A stretch of 42,906 nt of DNA from Gammaproteobacteria bacterium (GTDB taxonomy: Bacteria > Pseudomonadota > Gammaproteobacteria > Magnimaribacterales > AG-339-G14). The notes under the pieces were generated by a model, which ran no database searches, had not been told where the DNA came from, and saw only the letters and a list, made by a program, of their open reading frames with translations. A program made the translations under genes and the position numbers. Below are positions 7,487 through 16,782 of this stretch, piece by piece. Positions within the stretch are counted from its first letter, which is position 1; the number at the start of each line of letters is the position of its first letter. The stretch is taken from positions 1 to 42,906 of the forward strand of contig SGZL01000007.1 in NCBI GenBank assembly GCA_004213955.1. The letters run 5' to 3'.

Positions 7487-9046
7487 ATGTCAAAAAACTC
7501 TTCCATAAAAATACGAAGAGCTCTGCTAAGTGTCTCGGATAAAAGTGGCATTATAGATTTAGCCAAATCTTTACAAAAAGAAAATGTGGAAATTATTTCT
7601 ACTGGAGGAACTTTACAATATTTAAAAGAAAATAATATTGACGTCATAGATATTTCATCTTTTACAGGGTCTCCAGAAATGATGGGTGGTAGAGTTAAAA
7701 CTTTGCATCCTAAAGTTCACGCCGGAATTCTTTCGAGGAGAATAAAAGACAAAGATGAAATAGAAAAAAATTCTATAGAAGAAATTGATCTAGTAGTGGT
7801 CAACCTATACCCTTTCGAAAAAACAATTTCAGACCAAAGCTCTTTTGAGGATGCAATTGAAAACATAGATATAGGCGGTCCAACTATGACCAGAGCTGCA
7901 GCAAAAAACTTTTATCATGTAGCAGTAATTTCTTCTCCAAAAGACTATAAAGATTTCAAAGAAGAGTTTGAAAAAAATCAGGAAATCTCTTACGAAACTA
8001 GACTAATGCTTTCCAAAAAAGCTTTCAGCTTAATTGCAAATTATGATCTTGCTATATCGGATTATTTTGAGACACTTGGTCATAACGATTTACCCACTTC
8101 TATATTTGGAAAATTTAATAAAATTGATGAATTAAGATATGGAGAAAATCCTCATCAAAAAGCGGCTTTCTATTTAGATATTAATAAAGAGTCATCTGGA
8201 ATTTCGTCTACTATTCAATTACAAGGAAAAGAGCTTTCTTACAACAATATTGCAGATACAGACGCTGCTATAGAATGTGTCTCTAATTTTTCTGAGCCTG
8301 CTTGTGTGATTGTGAAACATGCAAACCCTTGTGGAGTAGCTTCATCTGGAGATATTTTAGAAGCTTATAAAAAAGCATTTGCTTGCGATCCAACCTCAGC
8401 ATTTGGAGGAATCATTGCTTTCAATAAAGAGTTGGACGAAGAAACATCTAATTTTTTGAAAGACAACCAATTTGTTGAGGTAGTTGCAGCGCCAAATTTT
8501 TCAAATGGCGCATTAAAGTCTTTTCAAGATAAAAAAAATGTCCGACTGTTAGAGATAAAAAATTTAAATAAAAGCGATTCAGGTATGAAATTTCATTCAG
8601 TAAATTCAGGTCTTCTTATACAGAGCATTGATACAGGGGAAATTGATGTAAATGACTTAAAAACTGTTTCAAAAAGGATTCCAAATGAAAATGAATTAAA
8701 TAATTCTTTTTTTGCTTGGAAAGTTTGCAAGTATGTGAAATCAAACGCAATTGTTTATACCTCTAATAACCAGACTTTAGGAATTGGTGCAGGTCAAATG
8801 AGTAGAATAGACAGTGCAGAAATTGCAGTGAGAAAAGCAAAGAAAGCAGGATTTAACCTAAAAGACTCTTGCATGGCTTCAGATGCTTTTTTTCCCTTCA
8901 GAGACAGTATTGATGAAGCTGCAAAAAATGGAATTTCATGTGTCATTCAGCCAGGTGGATCTATTAGAGATGAAGAAGTAATTTCAGCTGCAAACGAAGC
9001 AAACATGATAATGATTTTTACTGGAATGAGACATTTTAGACACTAG
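7487..9046 (+). CDS. purH: Bifunctional AICAR formyltransferase/IMP cyclohydrolase PurH
   Basis: This 519-residue enzyme catalyses the last two steps of IMP synthesis. The N-terminal MGS-like cyclohydrolase domain (about 1-195) shows LLSVSDKSGI, STGGTLQYL and GRVKTLHPKVHAGIL. The formyltransferase domain follows with LRYGENPHQKAAFY, the catalytic KHANPCGVA (about 265-273) and DPTSAFGGIIAFN. The C-terminus ends GMRHFRH as in homologues. Its TAG stop is directly followed by the purD ATG, so the two are co-transcribed. Confidence 0.98.
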   Translation: MSKNSSIKIRRALLSVSDKSGIIDLAKSLQKENVEIISTGGTLQYLKENNIDVIDISSFTGSPEMMGGRVKTLHPKVHAGILSRRIKDKDEIEKNSIEEIDLVVVNLYPFEKTISDQSSFEDAIENIDIGGPTMTRAAAKNFYHVAVISSPKDYKDFKEEFEKNQEISYETRLMLSKKAFSLIANYDLAISDYFETLGHNDLPTSIFGKFNKIDELRYGENPHQKAAFYLDINKESSGISSTIQLQGKELSYNNIADTDAAIECVSNFSEPACVIVKHANPCGVASSGDILEAYKKAFACDPTSAFGGIIAFNKELDEETSNFLKDNQFVEVVAAPNFSNGALKSFQDKKNVRLLEIKNLNKSDSGMKFHSVNSGLLIQSIDTGEIDVNDLKTVSKRIPNENELNNSFFAWKVCKYVKSNAIVYTSNNQTLGIGAGQMSRIDSAEIAVRKAKKAGFNLKDSCMASDAFFPFRDSIDEAAKNGISCVIQPGGSIRDEEVISAANEANMIMIFTGMRHFRH

Positions 9047-10312
9047 ATGAAAGTTCTAGTGATTGGTTCTGGCGGAAGAGAACATGCGCTTGCATGGAAA
9101 TTATCTCAAAGTAAATCATGTACAAAAATATATGTTGCCCCAGGAAATGCTGGAACAGCTGAAGAACCTAAAACAGAAAACGTTGATTTAAAAGCAGAAG
9201 ATATAGAGGGATTGCTATCATTTGCAAAGAGTCAGGAAATAGACCTCACAATAGTTGGACCTGAAGCGCCATTAGTATTGGGCTTAATAGATCTCTTTGA
9301 AGAAAATAATTTACTCTGTTTGGGACCTAATAAACTTGCCGCACAAATGGAAGGTTCAAAAATCTTTATGAAAGACATATTAGAAAAAGGCAATATTCCA
9401 ACCGCTGCCTACAAAGTCTTTTCAGATCACGAGCTTGCAAAAAAATTTCTAGAAAATTGTGAAATACCTATAGTACTCAAAGCCGATGGGCTTGCAGGAG
9501 GAAAAGGAGTAATTGTAGCTTTTTCCAGAGAAGAAGCTTTTGAAGCTTTAAATTCTTTAATGGTAGAAAAAAAATTGGGCAACGCAGGAAATAATTTAGT
9601 TATCGAAGAGTTTTTAAAAGGTGAGGAAGCAAGTTTTATTGTGCTATGTGATGGAAAAAATATTATACCTTTGGCTAGCTCTCAAGATCATAAGCAGAGA
9701 GATGACAATGACAAAGGACCTAATACAGGGGGAATGGGTGCCTTTTCACCTACTCCTTTAATAACTGAGGAACTTAATAAAAAAATCCTTGATGAAATAA
9801 TCAAACCAACTTTAGATGAATTAAACAGAAGAAACATAGAATACAAAGGTTTCTTGTATGCTGGTTTAATGATCGATAAAGAAGTAATTAAAGTTTTAGA
9901 ATATAACTGCAGATTTGGAGACCCTGAAACGCAACCAATATTGATGAGAATGAAAAGTGATTTTCTAGATCTCTGTTTTAAGGCAGCTAAAGCAGAATTA
10001 AATAATCTATCTATTGAGTGGCACGAAAAAGTTGCATTAGGAGTTGTTATGGCCTCAAAAGGCTACCCTGAAAAATATGAAACAGGATTTCCAATATCAG
10101 GGATTTTTGAAGAAACTTCTTCTGCAAAAGTATTTCACTGTGGAACGAAAAAAGAGTCAAATCAAATTTGTTCTGACGGTGGAAGAGTTTTATGTGTAAC
10201 AGGGTTAGGTAGTGACTTAAATGATGCCTATGATGAAGCTTATAAAGCTACATCAAAGATAAATTGGGATGGAGCTTTTTATAGAAAAGACATTGGGAAA
10301 AGAAAAAAATGA
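9047..10312 (+). CDS. purD: Phosphoribosylamine-glycine ligase PurD
   Basis: This 421-residue ATP-grasp enzyme makes glycinamide ribonucleotide, step 2 of purine synthesis. It begins MKVLVIGSGGREHALAWKL, the standard GARS N-domain. VLKADGLAGGKGVIVA (about 143-158) is the ATP-grasp glycine loop, followed by QDHKQRDDNDKGPNTGGMGA (about 211-230) and EYNCRFGDPETQ (about 284-295). The length is normal. It ends 5 bp from the end of trpC, which runs the opposite way, with no hairpin terminator between them. Confidence 0.98.
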   Translation: MKVLVIGSGGREHALAWKLSQSKSCTKIYVAPGNAGTAEEPKTENVDLKAEDIEGLLSFAKSQEIDLTIVGPEAPLVLGLIDLFEENNLLCLGPNKLAAQMEGSKIFMKDILEKGNIPTAAYKVFSDHELAKKFLENCEIPIVLKADGLAGGKGVIVAFSREEAFEALNSLMVEKKLGNAGNNLVIEEFLKGEEASFIVLCDGKNIIPLASSQDHKQRDDNDKGPNTGGMGAFSPTPLITEELNKKILDEIIKPTLDELNRRNIEYKGFLYAGLMIDKEVIKVLEYNCRFGDPETQPILMRMKSDFLDLCFKAAKAELNNLSIEWHEKVALGVVMASKGYPEKYETGFPISGIFEETSSAKVFHCGTKKESNQICSDGGRVLCVTGLGSDLNDAYDEAYKATSKINWDGAFYRKDIGKRKK

Positions 10313-10317
10313 TTCTT

Positions 10318-11100
10318 TTAAGTAAGTATTTTTTTTAAAGCGTCTCCTGGGCTTGGCTCTCGCATCAAACTCTCTCCAATTAGAAAACTGTGTATGCCGT
10401 GCTCTTTTGAAGAACTAATGTCTTCTTTTGAACTTATTCCACTTTCTGAGATCACAGTTATATCTTTCGGTATCTTTCTGGATAACTTTATAGATAAATT
10501 TTTGTCCACCTCAAAAGTTGTTAAGTCTCTATTATTAATTCCGATTAAGGATGGATTTATTGATAAAGCCCCTGATAATTCGGCTTCTGAATGAACTTCT
10601 ATCAAAGTATCTAAATTTAATTCTTTAGCCAACTGTGAAAAATCCTTGAGTTGCACCATATCTAATGCAGCTACTATTAAAAGAATACAGTCCCCTCCAT
10701 TAGCCTTTGTTTCGTATATTTGGTAAGGATCGATCATAAAATCTTTCCTTAAAATTGGCAGTCCACATGAATTTCTTACATTATCTAGATATTCGAGTTT
10801 TCCTTGAAAAAAAGGCTCATCTGTCAAAATGCTCAAACATGTTGCTCCATTAGTTTCATACTCTTCAGCTATTTTATTGGGGTCAAAATCCTCTCTTATA
10901 AGTCCTTTGCTTGGCGATGCCTTTTTTATCTCAGCTATTATTGCGGTCTCCTCTTTTAAAACTTTTTCTGAGATTGCATTTACAAAAGCTCGTTTATCAT
11001 ATTTCTCAAAATCCTCTTCTAAAGAAGAAATCTGTCTATAAGAAATCGACTTTTTTACTGTTTCTTTAGTAGTTTCTATTATTTTATTAAGTTGATTCAT
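10318..11100 (-). CDS. trpC: Indole-3-glycerol-phosphate synthase TrpC
   Basis: This 260-residue (beta/alpha)8 barrel enzyme closes the indole ring in tryptophan synthesis. AEIKKASPSKGLI (about 56-68) carries the catalytic lysine, LRKDFMIDPYQIYE (about 117-130) carries the second, and IGINNRDLTTFEVD and SESGISSKED follow. It is a monofunctional TrpC without a fused TrpF. The frame can open at TTG (11103), but I take the ATG at 11100, which overlaps the end of trpD by 14 bp. It is the last gene of the nine-gene leftward run. trpF, trpB and trpA are not in this window. Confidence 0.97.
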   Translation of the reverse strand: MNQLNKIIETTKETVKKSISYRQISSLEEDFEKYDKRAFVNAISEKVLKEETAIIAEIKKASPSKGLIREDFDPNKIAEEYETNGATCLSILTDEPFFQGKLEYLDNVRNSCGLPILRKDFMIDPYQIYETKANGGDCILLIVAALDMVQLKDFSQLAKELNLDTLIEVHSEAELSGALSINPSLIGINNRDLTTFEVDKNLSIKLSRKIPKDITVISESGISSKEDISSSKEHGIHSFLIGESLMREPSPGDALKKILT

Positions 11101-12115
11101 CAAATTTATTTGAAAAAAATATTAATTCTTTTAGTTTTTTTTGTACTTTTCCTGATTCTAGAACATTAATAGCAATTTCAAAGGCTTGAGAATAGTCATC
11201 AGTCTGTCCAGAAACATAAATTACCGCTGCGGAATTTAAAGCAGTTATATTCTTACCTGAGATAAAGTCATTTTGAAAAGTTTTTTCTATAAGCTTTAAG
11301 CTTTCACTAGGTGAATTTATTTGCAGATCCTCCAAGTTATTTTGATGAACATCAAAAGCTTTTGGGTCAATTTCATATTCCTTGATGTTGCCATCATTTA
11401 ATTCTGCAACTAAAGTTTTATCGACTGAACTTATCTCATCAAGCCCATCCTTGGAATGAAAAACCATAGCTTTATGAGCGCCAAGATTTTTTAAAGTCTC
11501 AGCGACAGGAAGAATCCACTTAGAATCATAAACTCCTAAACTTTGTCTTTTAGCATTTGCCGGATTTGTAAGCGGGCCAAGTAAATTAAATATTGTTTTA
11601 TTTGCAATTCTTTTCCTGGCAGGCATGACATATTTCATTCCGGGATGAAAGTTTTGAGCAAATATAAATCCAATACCTATTTCCTCTATACATTTTGCCA
11701 CCTGATCTGGTTTAAGAGACAAATTTAAGTTAGCCGCTTCAAGGAGGTCAGCGCTTCCACTTTTTCCGGTAGCTGTTCTGTTACCATGTTTGGCTACTTT
11801 TACCTCAGCTGCTGCAGCAACGAATGCTGCAGAAGTAGATACATTCATCATGCTTTTACCCAACCCCCCTGTACCACAACAATCAACTAAATGACCTTGG
11901 GTTTTGACCTTAACTTTTATACTTGAATTACGCATAGCTAATACTGCGCCAGTTAATTCATCAGAGGTTTCACCCTTTTCAGAAAGATTAATAAGAAAAT
12001 GTTCTATTTCTTGATCGGGTACTTTTCCTAAAAAGATGTCTTGGATGACTGTTGCTGTTTCCTCTTGAGATAAATTACTTGAAGAAACTTTTTTAATTAG
12101 TTCTAAAGAATTCAT
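11087..12115 (-). CDS. trpD: Anthranilate phosphoribosyltransferase TrpD
   Basis: This 342-residue enzyme transfers phosphoribose from PRPP to anthranilate. The PRPP-binding loop VDCCGTGGLGKSMMNVST is near residues 77-94, followed by KHGNRTATGKSGSADLLEA (about 108-126) and RKRIANKTIFNLLGPLTNPA. It is the stand-alone form, not fused to TrpG. The ATG overlaps the trpG stop as ATGA, and its end overlaps the start of trpC, so the trp genes are translationally coupled. Confidence 0.97.
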   Translation of the reverse strand: MNSLELIKKVSSSNLSQEETATVIQDIFLGKVPDQEIEHFLINLSEKGETSDELTGAVLAMRNSSIKVKVKTQGHLVDCCGTGGLGKSMMNVSTSAAFVAAAAEVKVAKHGNRTATGKSGSADLLEAANLNLSLKPDQVAKCIEEIGIGFIFAQNFHPGMKYVMPARKRIANKTIFNLLGPLTNPANAKRQSLGVYDSKWILPVAETLKNLGAHKAMVFHSKDGLDEISSVDKTLVAELNDGNIKEYEIDPKAFDVHQNNLEDLQINSPSESLKLIEKTFQNDFISGKNITALNSAAVIYVSGQTDDYSQAFEIAINVLESGKVQKKLKELIFFSNKFDEST

Positions 12116-12678
12116 TTTTGATCAAGAAAATTTAATAGAATTTTTTTTCCATTTTCAGTTTTGATTGATTCTGGGTGAAATTGTACTCCTGAGATGTTTA
12201 ATTCTCTGTGTTGAATACCCATGATGACTCCATCTTCTGATATGGCGTTTACCATGATTTCATTTGGTAAAGAATTGGGATCTATAGTCAAAGAATGATA
12301 ACGGGTCACTGAAAAATTGTTTTCTATTTCTGAAAAAAGAAAATTTGAATCATGATTGATTTTTGAAAGCTTTCCATGCATTGGTTTAGGAGCTTTGATG
12401 ATTTTACCTCCAAAAGCTTCACCTATGGCTTGATGCCCTAAACAAACTCCAAGGATTGGAAGATCTTGTTTGAAAGCCTTTATGAAATCTAAAGAAATCC
12501 CGGCCTGTTTAGGAGCGCATGGTCCTGGAGAAATCACTAAATATTCAGGGTTTAGTTTTCTTGCTTTATCGATAGAGATTTCATCGTTCCGATATACTTT
12601 TACCTCTTGGTCTAATTCGCCGAAATACTGAACAAGGTTGTAAGTGAAAGAATCATAGTTATCTATCATTAATAACAT
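12112..12678 (-). CDS. trpG: Anthranilate synthase glutamine amidotransferase subunit TrpG
   Basis: This 188-residue class I amidotransferase supplies ammonia to TrpE. DNYDSFTYNLVQYFGE is at the start, the oxyanion motif VISPGPCAPKQAG lies at about 48-60, the nucleophile Cys79 is in GVCLGHQAIGEAFGG, and the catalytic His168 and Glu170 are in the HPES motif. In some bacteria a single such protein also serves folate synthesis as PabA; no pabB is visible here, so dual use is only a possibility. It is joined tightly to trpE (TAATG) and trpD (ATGA). Confidence 0.96.
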   Translation of the reverse strand: MLLMIDNYDSFTYNLVQYFGELDQEVKVYRNDEISIDKARKLNPEYLVISPGPCAPKQAGISLDFIKAFKQDLPILGVCLGHQAIGEAFGGKIIKAPKPMHGKLSKINHDSNFLFSEIENNFSVTRYHSLTIDPNSLPNEIMVNAISEDGVIMGIQHRELNISGVQFHPESIKTENGKKILLNFLDQK

Positions 12679-14024
12679 TAATCCATCTCCTCTATGGCAT
12701 TAAAAATAGATTGAGCTTTGTTTAAAGACTCCTGATACTCAGATTCTGGATCAGAATCATGAACTATTCCACCTCCAGCTCTTACTTTTATGATGTCGTC
12801 TTGAATAACGGCAGTTCTAATAGCAATTGCCGTATCCATGTTTCCTGTCCATGATAAATAACCTATAGCACCACCATAAATACCTCTACGATCAGGCTCT
12901 AACTCATCAATTATCTCCATAGCTCTTACTTTTGGAGCTCCAGATAAAGTTCCTGCTGGAAGAGTAGCTTTTAGAACGTCTATTGCAGATTGATTCTCTT
13001 TTAAATCTCCAATTACATTGGAAACTAGATGCATCACATGGGAATATTTTTCAATAATCATTTGATCAGTAGTCTCAACACTTCCGGTTTTAGCAATTCT
13101 ACCTACATCATTTCTACCTAAATCAATTAACATAAGATGCTCAGCAATTTCTTTTTCATCATTCTTTAATTGTTCTGAGAGAACTTTATCCTCTTCATCA
13201 GTTTTTCCTCTTTTAACTGTTCCAGCAATTGGTCTCACAGTAACTTGATTATTTTGCAGTCTTACAAGAATTTCAGGTGAAGCTCCAACGATATGTAAAT
13301 CATCAATCTTTAAAAAATACATATAAGGAGAAGGATTTAATTTTCTTAATGCTTTATACAAAGATATGGGAGAACCAGTAAAAGAACTAGAAAACTCTTG
13401 GCCGTAAACTACTTGCATTACATCACCTTCAAGAATGTAGTCTTTAATTATTTCGACGTTTTTTAAATAATCTTCTTTAGTAACTGATGAAACAAATTTT
13501 ATGTTATTTTTTTTTGGCTGTTCTTTTTCAACATAAGGAGACTGAATCTTCTCAAGTATCTCTTCGATTCTATTAAGGGCATTTTGTTCATTGTTCTCAT
13601 AATCGTTCACAATAATAAATAAACTCTTTTCATAATTGTCATAAACAATAATTTCATTAGAGATCATTAAAGAAATCTCGTCGTAATCTAATTTTGGCTT
13701 CTTAGAAACTCTTAATCTATTTTCTATGAGTCTGATGGTGTCGTAGCTAAAAAAACCAACCAATCCTCCTGAGAAATCTGGAAGGCCATCAATCTTTTCT
13801 GTTTGATGAGACTCCATGAAGGCATCAATTTCGTCTAAAGGATTATTCCCTAGATTTATCTTATTCTTGGTTGGAAGGCCAATAATAGAATACTTGGCCC
13901 ATTTCTCCCCTCCTTCTACACTTTCAAAAAAATAAGAATTATTTTCATCAAGAAATTTTAAATATATCTCTAATGGAGAAAGACCTTCTCCAGATATATT
14001 TTTAAAAAAAGCTTTTCTTTTCAT
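12678..14024 (-). CDS. trpE: Anthranilate synthase component I TrpE
   Basis: This 448-residue chorismate-utilising enzyme makes anthranilate. FFESVEGGEKWAKYSIIG (about 32-49) corresponds to the tryptophan feedback-binding region. The C-terminal chorismate domain holds LNPSPYMYFL, RPIAGTVKRGKTDEED (about 253-268), LIDLGRNDVGRIA, and LPAGTLSGAPKVRAMEII. It is somewhat short; about 15-40 residues seen at the start of many homologues are missing, but the first conserved block is intact and no better start exists. Only 13 bp separate it from the DUF192 gene, leaving no space for a trp leader peptide or attenuator. Confidence 0.96.
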   Translation of the reverse strand: MKRKAFFKNISGEGLSPLEIYLKFLDENNSYFFESVEGGEKWAKYSIIGLPTKNKINLGNNPLDEIDAFMESHQTEKIDGLPDFSGGLVGFFSYDTIRLIENRLRVSKKPKLDYDEISLMISNEIIVYDNYEKSLFIIVNDYENNEQNALNRIEEILEKIQSPYVEKEQPKKNNIKFVSSVTKEDYLKNVEIIKDYILEGDVMQVVYGQEFSSSFTGSPISLYKALRKLNPSPYMYFLKIDDLHIVGASPEILVRLQNNQVTVRPIAGTVKRGKTDEEDKVLSEQLKNDEKEIAEHLMLIDLGRNDVGRIAKTGSVETTDQMIIEKYSHVMHLVSNVIGDLKENQSAIDVLKATLPAGTLSGAPKVRAMEIIDELEPDRRGIYGGAIGYLSWTGNMDTAIAIRTAVIQDDIIKVRAGGGIVHDSDPESEYQESLNKAQSIFNAIEEMD

Positions 14025-14037
14025 TTTTTAAGATTAC

Positions 14038-14448
14038 TTATTCATAGAGTAAAGCATATTTTTTTGCTAACTCACCCTTATTAGCCTCCACGACAATTTT
14101 TGCTTCATGACAAATTTTTTTCTTAGAAAAAGGCTTTCCTTCTTCAAGAATGAGATTCTGCTTTCCATCAATAAAAAGAATATCAATCGAAATACTAGTA
14201 TTTTTCATCCACATACATCGATATTTTGAATCATTCCATAAAAAATGAAGTTCATGGTTTGGTTCTAAACTTTTTTGAAACATCAGACCTTTTTTTCTTT
14301 CATTTTCATTTGTCAAAAACTTGACGCAGCTTTTTGAGTTATTTTCAAAAGAAAATCCATCAAAACATTTAATGCTATCGCTTTCGTTAGCAAAAACTAT
14401 ATTGAAACTAAGGTTAAGAAAAATTATTCCTAAAGTTTTTAATAGCAT
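14038..14448 (-). CDS. DUF192 family exported protein
   Basis: This 136-residue protein has a signal-like start ([20 protein letters not shown]) and a DUF192 domain: [34 protein letters not shown] and a final [14 protein letters not shown]. The molecular function of the family is not established. The frame is open back to 14502, but I choose the internal ATG at 14448, since that gives a clean signal peptide and reduces the overlap with rpe to 35 bp. In pseudomonads gph sits in this place between rpe and trpE. Being sandwiched there, it should be co-transcribed with the trp genes. Confidence 0.78.
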   Translation of the reverse strand: MLLKTLGIIFLNLSFNIVFANESDSIKCFDGFSFENNSKSCVKFLTNENERKKGLMFQKSLEPNHELHFLWNDSKYRCMWMKNTSISIDILFIDGKQNLILEEGKPFSKKKICHEAKIVVEANKGELAKKYALLYE

Positions 14449-15082
14449 CGGAATAGTTTTTAACATTAAAGATTGCAGATCCAGCAACAAAAGTATCGGC
14501 ACCAGCCTCAGAAATTTCAGAAATGTTATCTGAGTTCACTCCACCATCAATTTCTAATCGTGTATCAATACTTTTATCATCTATTAATGTTCTAAGATTT
14601 TTTATCTTGTCTAATACCTCAGGTATAAATTTTTGACCACCAAATCCAGGAAATACACTCATAAGCAGCACCATATACAGGCTTTCTAGATAAGGATTAA
14701 TAACATCGAGTGAAATGTCTGGATTTAAAACTAAGCCTGGTTTGCACCCCAAATCTTCAATTAATGATAAGGATTTTTCAGGATCTTTCGAAGCTTCTGG
14801 ATGAAAAGTTATTGATGAAGCACCCGAATCAGCAAACATCTTTATCAAATCATCAACTGGCTGCACCATTAAATGCACATCAATGGGACAAGAAATACCG
14901 TTATCTCTCAATGATTTACAAACCATTGGCCCCACAGTCAGATTGGGAACAAAATGATTATCCATAACATCAAAATGAATCCAGTCTGCGCCCGCATCCA
15001 GCACATCATTAACTTCTTCGCCTAGTCTTGAAAAATCTGCAGATAAAATAGACGGTGCAATTATGTTTGATTGTTTTGGCAT
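14414..15082 (-). CDS. rpe: Ribulose-phosphate 3-epimerase
   Basis: This 222-residue TIM-barrel epimerase interconverts ribulose-5-phosphate and xylulose-5-phosphate. Family motifs are [17 protein letters not shown] (about 7-23), [19 protein letters not shown] (about 35-53), [25 protein letters not shown] (about 138-155) and the [10 protein letters not shown] metal/phosphate region. [10 protein letters not shown] replaces the usual MSVNPGFGGQ, so the Asn of that motif is Phe. It precedes DUF192 and trpE, echoing the rpe-gph-trpE order of pseudomonads. Only 12 bp lie between it and the nucleotidyltransferase gene upstream. Confidence 0.96.
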   Translation of the reverse strand: MPKQSNIIAPSILSADFSRLGEEVNDVLDAGADWIHFDVMDNHFVPNLTVGPMVCKSLRDNGISCPIDVHLMVQPVDDLIKMFADSGASSITFHPEASKDPEKSLSLIEDLGCKPGLVLNPDISLDVINPYLESLYMVLLMSVFPGFGGQKFIPEVLDKIKNLRTLIDDKSIDTRLEIDGGVNSDNISEISEAGADTFVAGSAIFNVKNYSDAIKNFRNNFS

Positions 15083-15094
15083 GAAGAAATTTTA

Positions 15095-15760
15095 CTATTC
15101 AGTGATTGCGACGTCTAATTGTTCAATGTCAATGACATTATTTATATTTTTTACCAGACCATGAAAAACTTCCCCGGTAAGTTGTTTTTGTTCAACATGG
15201 GGCTCTAGAATATCTTTCCATAACTCTTTAACAGTCGGCTCCTCATTGGGAATAATAGAAGGATCAATCAATGAGATGCCTGAATAAGTGAATTCATTAT
15301 TTTTTGTACTTGCGCTTATATTAGAATTAACCAAATTAAAATCTCCATCAAGTTTAGTATGGTCTTTTATTAACACCAAGTGGGCTTTGCTTTTTAAGTC
15401 TTTTGTTACCAGCCTGCTAAAAGGATAATTTGTCCATAAATCGCCACTTACTAAAATGAAAGGTGAATCGTCCAGGAAACTTTTTCCTTGGATTAAAGCG
15501 CCGCCAGTGCCCAGTAAATTCTGTTCCTTAGAATATTGAATATTCAAATCCAAACTTTTTCCATCTCCAAAGTAATTTATTATTTCGTCTCCCAAATAGT
15601 GTAAGTTAATCAAAACGTCTTTTATTCCTGCACTTTTAAGTTTTAGTAAATTCCATTCAAGCAAGGGTTTGCCCTTAATTGAGACCAATGGTTTAGGAGT
15701 ATCGTTAGTCAATGGCTTCAACCTCTGTCCTTTACCTGCAGCTAAAATAAAAGCTTTCAC
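15095..15760 (-). CDS. murU: Nucleotidyltransferase, probably N-acetylmuramate-1-phosphate uridylyltransferase MurU
   Basis: This 221-residue protein is a sugar-nucleotide pyrophosphorylase-like enzyme: ILAAGKGQRLKPLTNDTPKPL (about 5-25) is the nucleotide-binding signature, LLGTGGALIQG is the substrate loop (about 83-93), and VSGDLW carries the metal-binding Asp. Its partner gene immediately upstream is an amgK-like kinase (ATGA overlap). The same pair, next to lptD-surA-pdxA-rsmA, is the MurNAc recycling module AmgK-MurU of Pseudomonas, which feeds UDP-MurNAc synthesis and bypasses fosfomycin-sensitive MurA. The assignment rests mainly on this context. Confidence 0.82.
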   Translation of the reverse strand: MKAFILAAGKGQRLKPLTNDTPKPLVSIKGKPLLEWNLLKLKSAGIKDVLINLHYLGDEIINYFGDGKSLDLNIQYSKEQNLLGTGGALIQGKSFLDDSPFILVSGDLWTNYPFSRLVTKDLKSKAHLVLIKDHTKLDGDFNLVNSNISASTKNNEFTYSGISLIDPSIIPNEEPTVKELWKDILEPHVEQKQLTGEVFHGLVKNINNVIDIEQLDVAITE

Positions 15761-16773
15761 GAAAAAATTCTTTCCATTTTCTTATTAAGAGGACCTTGTA
15801 AAGAGCTTATAGCTAAAGATAAGTTCTCTAATTCTGTATATCTTGACGAGGTCTCAACTAGATAATTTATTAATCTAGGAAAATCTTTTATACGTTCTTC
15901 TCTGTTTAGCTGCTGATAAACTTGAGACAACTTTCCTAGAATTCTTATTTGCCTTTGAATGCTTGCAAAATCTATAAATTTGACTAGTGATTCAAAACTA
16001 AGTTCTAAGTCAAACTTTTTTTTTACTTTTGAAATATAACTTTTGTACCAACTATGAATTCTTTCTTCAGACCACTCATAGTAAAGATCTTTAAATAAAG
16101 ATGCTAAATCTAAACCAATAGGTCCAATTAAAGCATCTTGAAAATCTAAAATTCCTGCTCTTTTAGAGCTGGTAAAAATTAAATTCCTACATTCGTAATC
16201 ATAATGACAAACTACTTTGGGTTGAGTTTCGAGCTGATTACATACAGCATCGTAATTTTTTTTTATTTTATTAAGAAGTTTATCATCTGACATATCAAGG
16301 AAATTTTTATAAAAATTTTTTTCAAATAAGTTCCAATTCATATCAAAAACTTTTTTATTTAGAGGTGTAAAAAAATTATCATCTTTATAGGATGATTGAA
16401 TTTTAATTAACTCATCTATTGCCTGTTCATAGTATAAATCTGGAGAATTATCTAAATTGAACTGATAAAGGGTATCTCCAAAATCTTCAACAAGAATTAG
16501 GCCAAGGTTTTCATCGTAAGCAAAAATCTCTGGAACATTAACTTTATTTTTTTTAAAAAATTTTCCCTTTGATACAAACAAATAAACACTTTCGTCGATA
16601 CCTGGTGGTACGATCATTAAAATTAAAGAATTTTTTTTTGACTTAACCCTAAAAAATTCTCTTTGGCTAGATTCAATTCTCAGCTGTGAGATAGATGTTA
16701 TATTTCCAAATCCATTATCTTCAAAAGACTTTAAAAGCCAATTATTTTGAGGAACAGATATCTCCAAATTCAA
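15757..16773 (-). CDS. amgK: Aminoglycoside phosphotransferase-fold sugar kinase, probably MurNAc/GlcNAc anomeric kinase AmgK
   Basis: This 338-residue kinase of the APH/choline kinase fold has the catalytic loop CHYDYECRNLIF (about 188-199) and the metal-binding ILDFQDALIGPIGLDLASL (about 207-225), which matches AmgK-type proteins (CHRDYHSRN and DFQDA). The N-terminal lobe contains QREFFRVKSKK. AmgK phosphorylates C1 of MurNAc for recycling through MurU, the next gene. Upstream in place of lptD's immediate divergent partner is an SDR gene, 9 bp away. Confidence 0.82.
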   Translation of the reverse strand: MNLEISVPQNNWLLKSFEDNGFGNITSISQLRIESSQREFFRVKSKKNSLILMIVPPGIDESVYLFVSKGKFFKKNKVNVPEIFAYDENLGLILVEDFGDTLYQFNLDNSPDLYYEQAIDELIKIQSSYKDDNFFTPLNKKVFDMNWNLFEKNFYKNFLDMSDDKLLNKIKKNYDAVCNQLETQPKVVCHYDYECRNLIFTSSKRAGILDFQDALIGPIGLDLASLFKDLYYEWSEERIHSWYKSYISKVKKKFDLELSFESLVKFIDFASIQRQIRILGKLSQVYQQLNREERIKDFPRLINYLVETSSRYTELENLSLAISSLQGPLNKKMERIFS

Positions 16774-16782
16774 AAAATCATC

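Noticed and set aside
14710-14967. Plus-strand frame of 85 codons inside rpe
   Set aside because: It lies wholly antisense to a well-conserved rpe, has no ribosome-binding site and shows no recognisable motif; a chance open frame.
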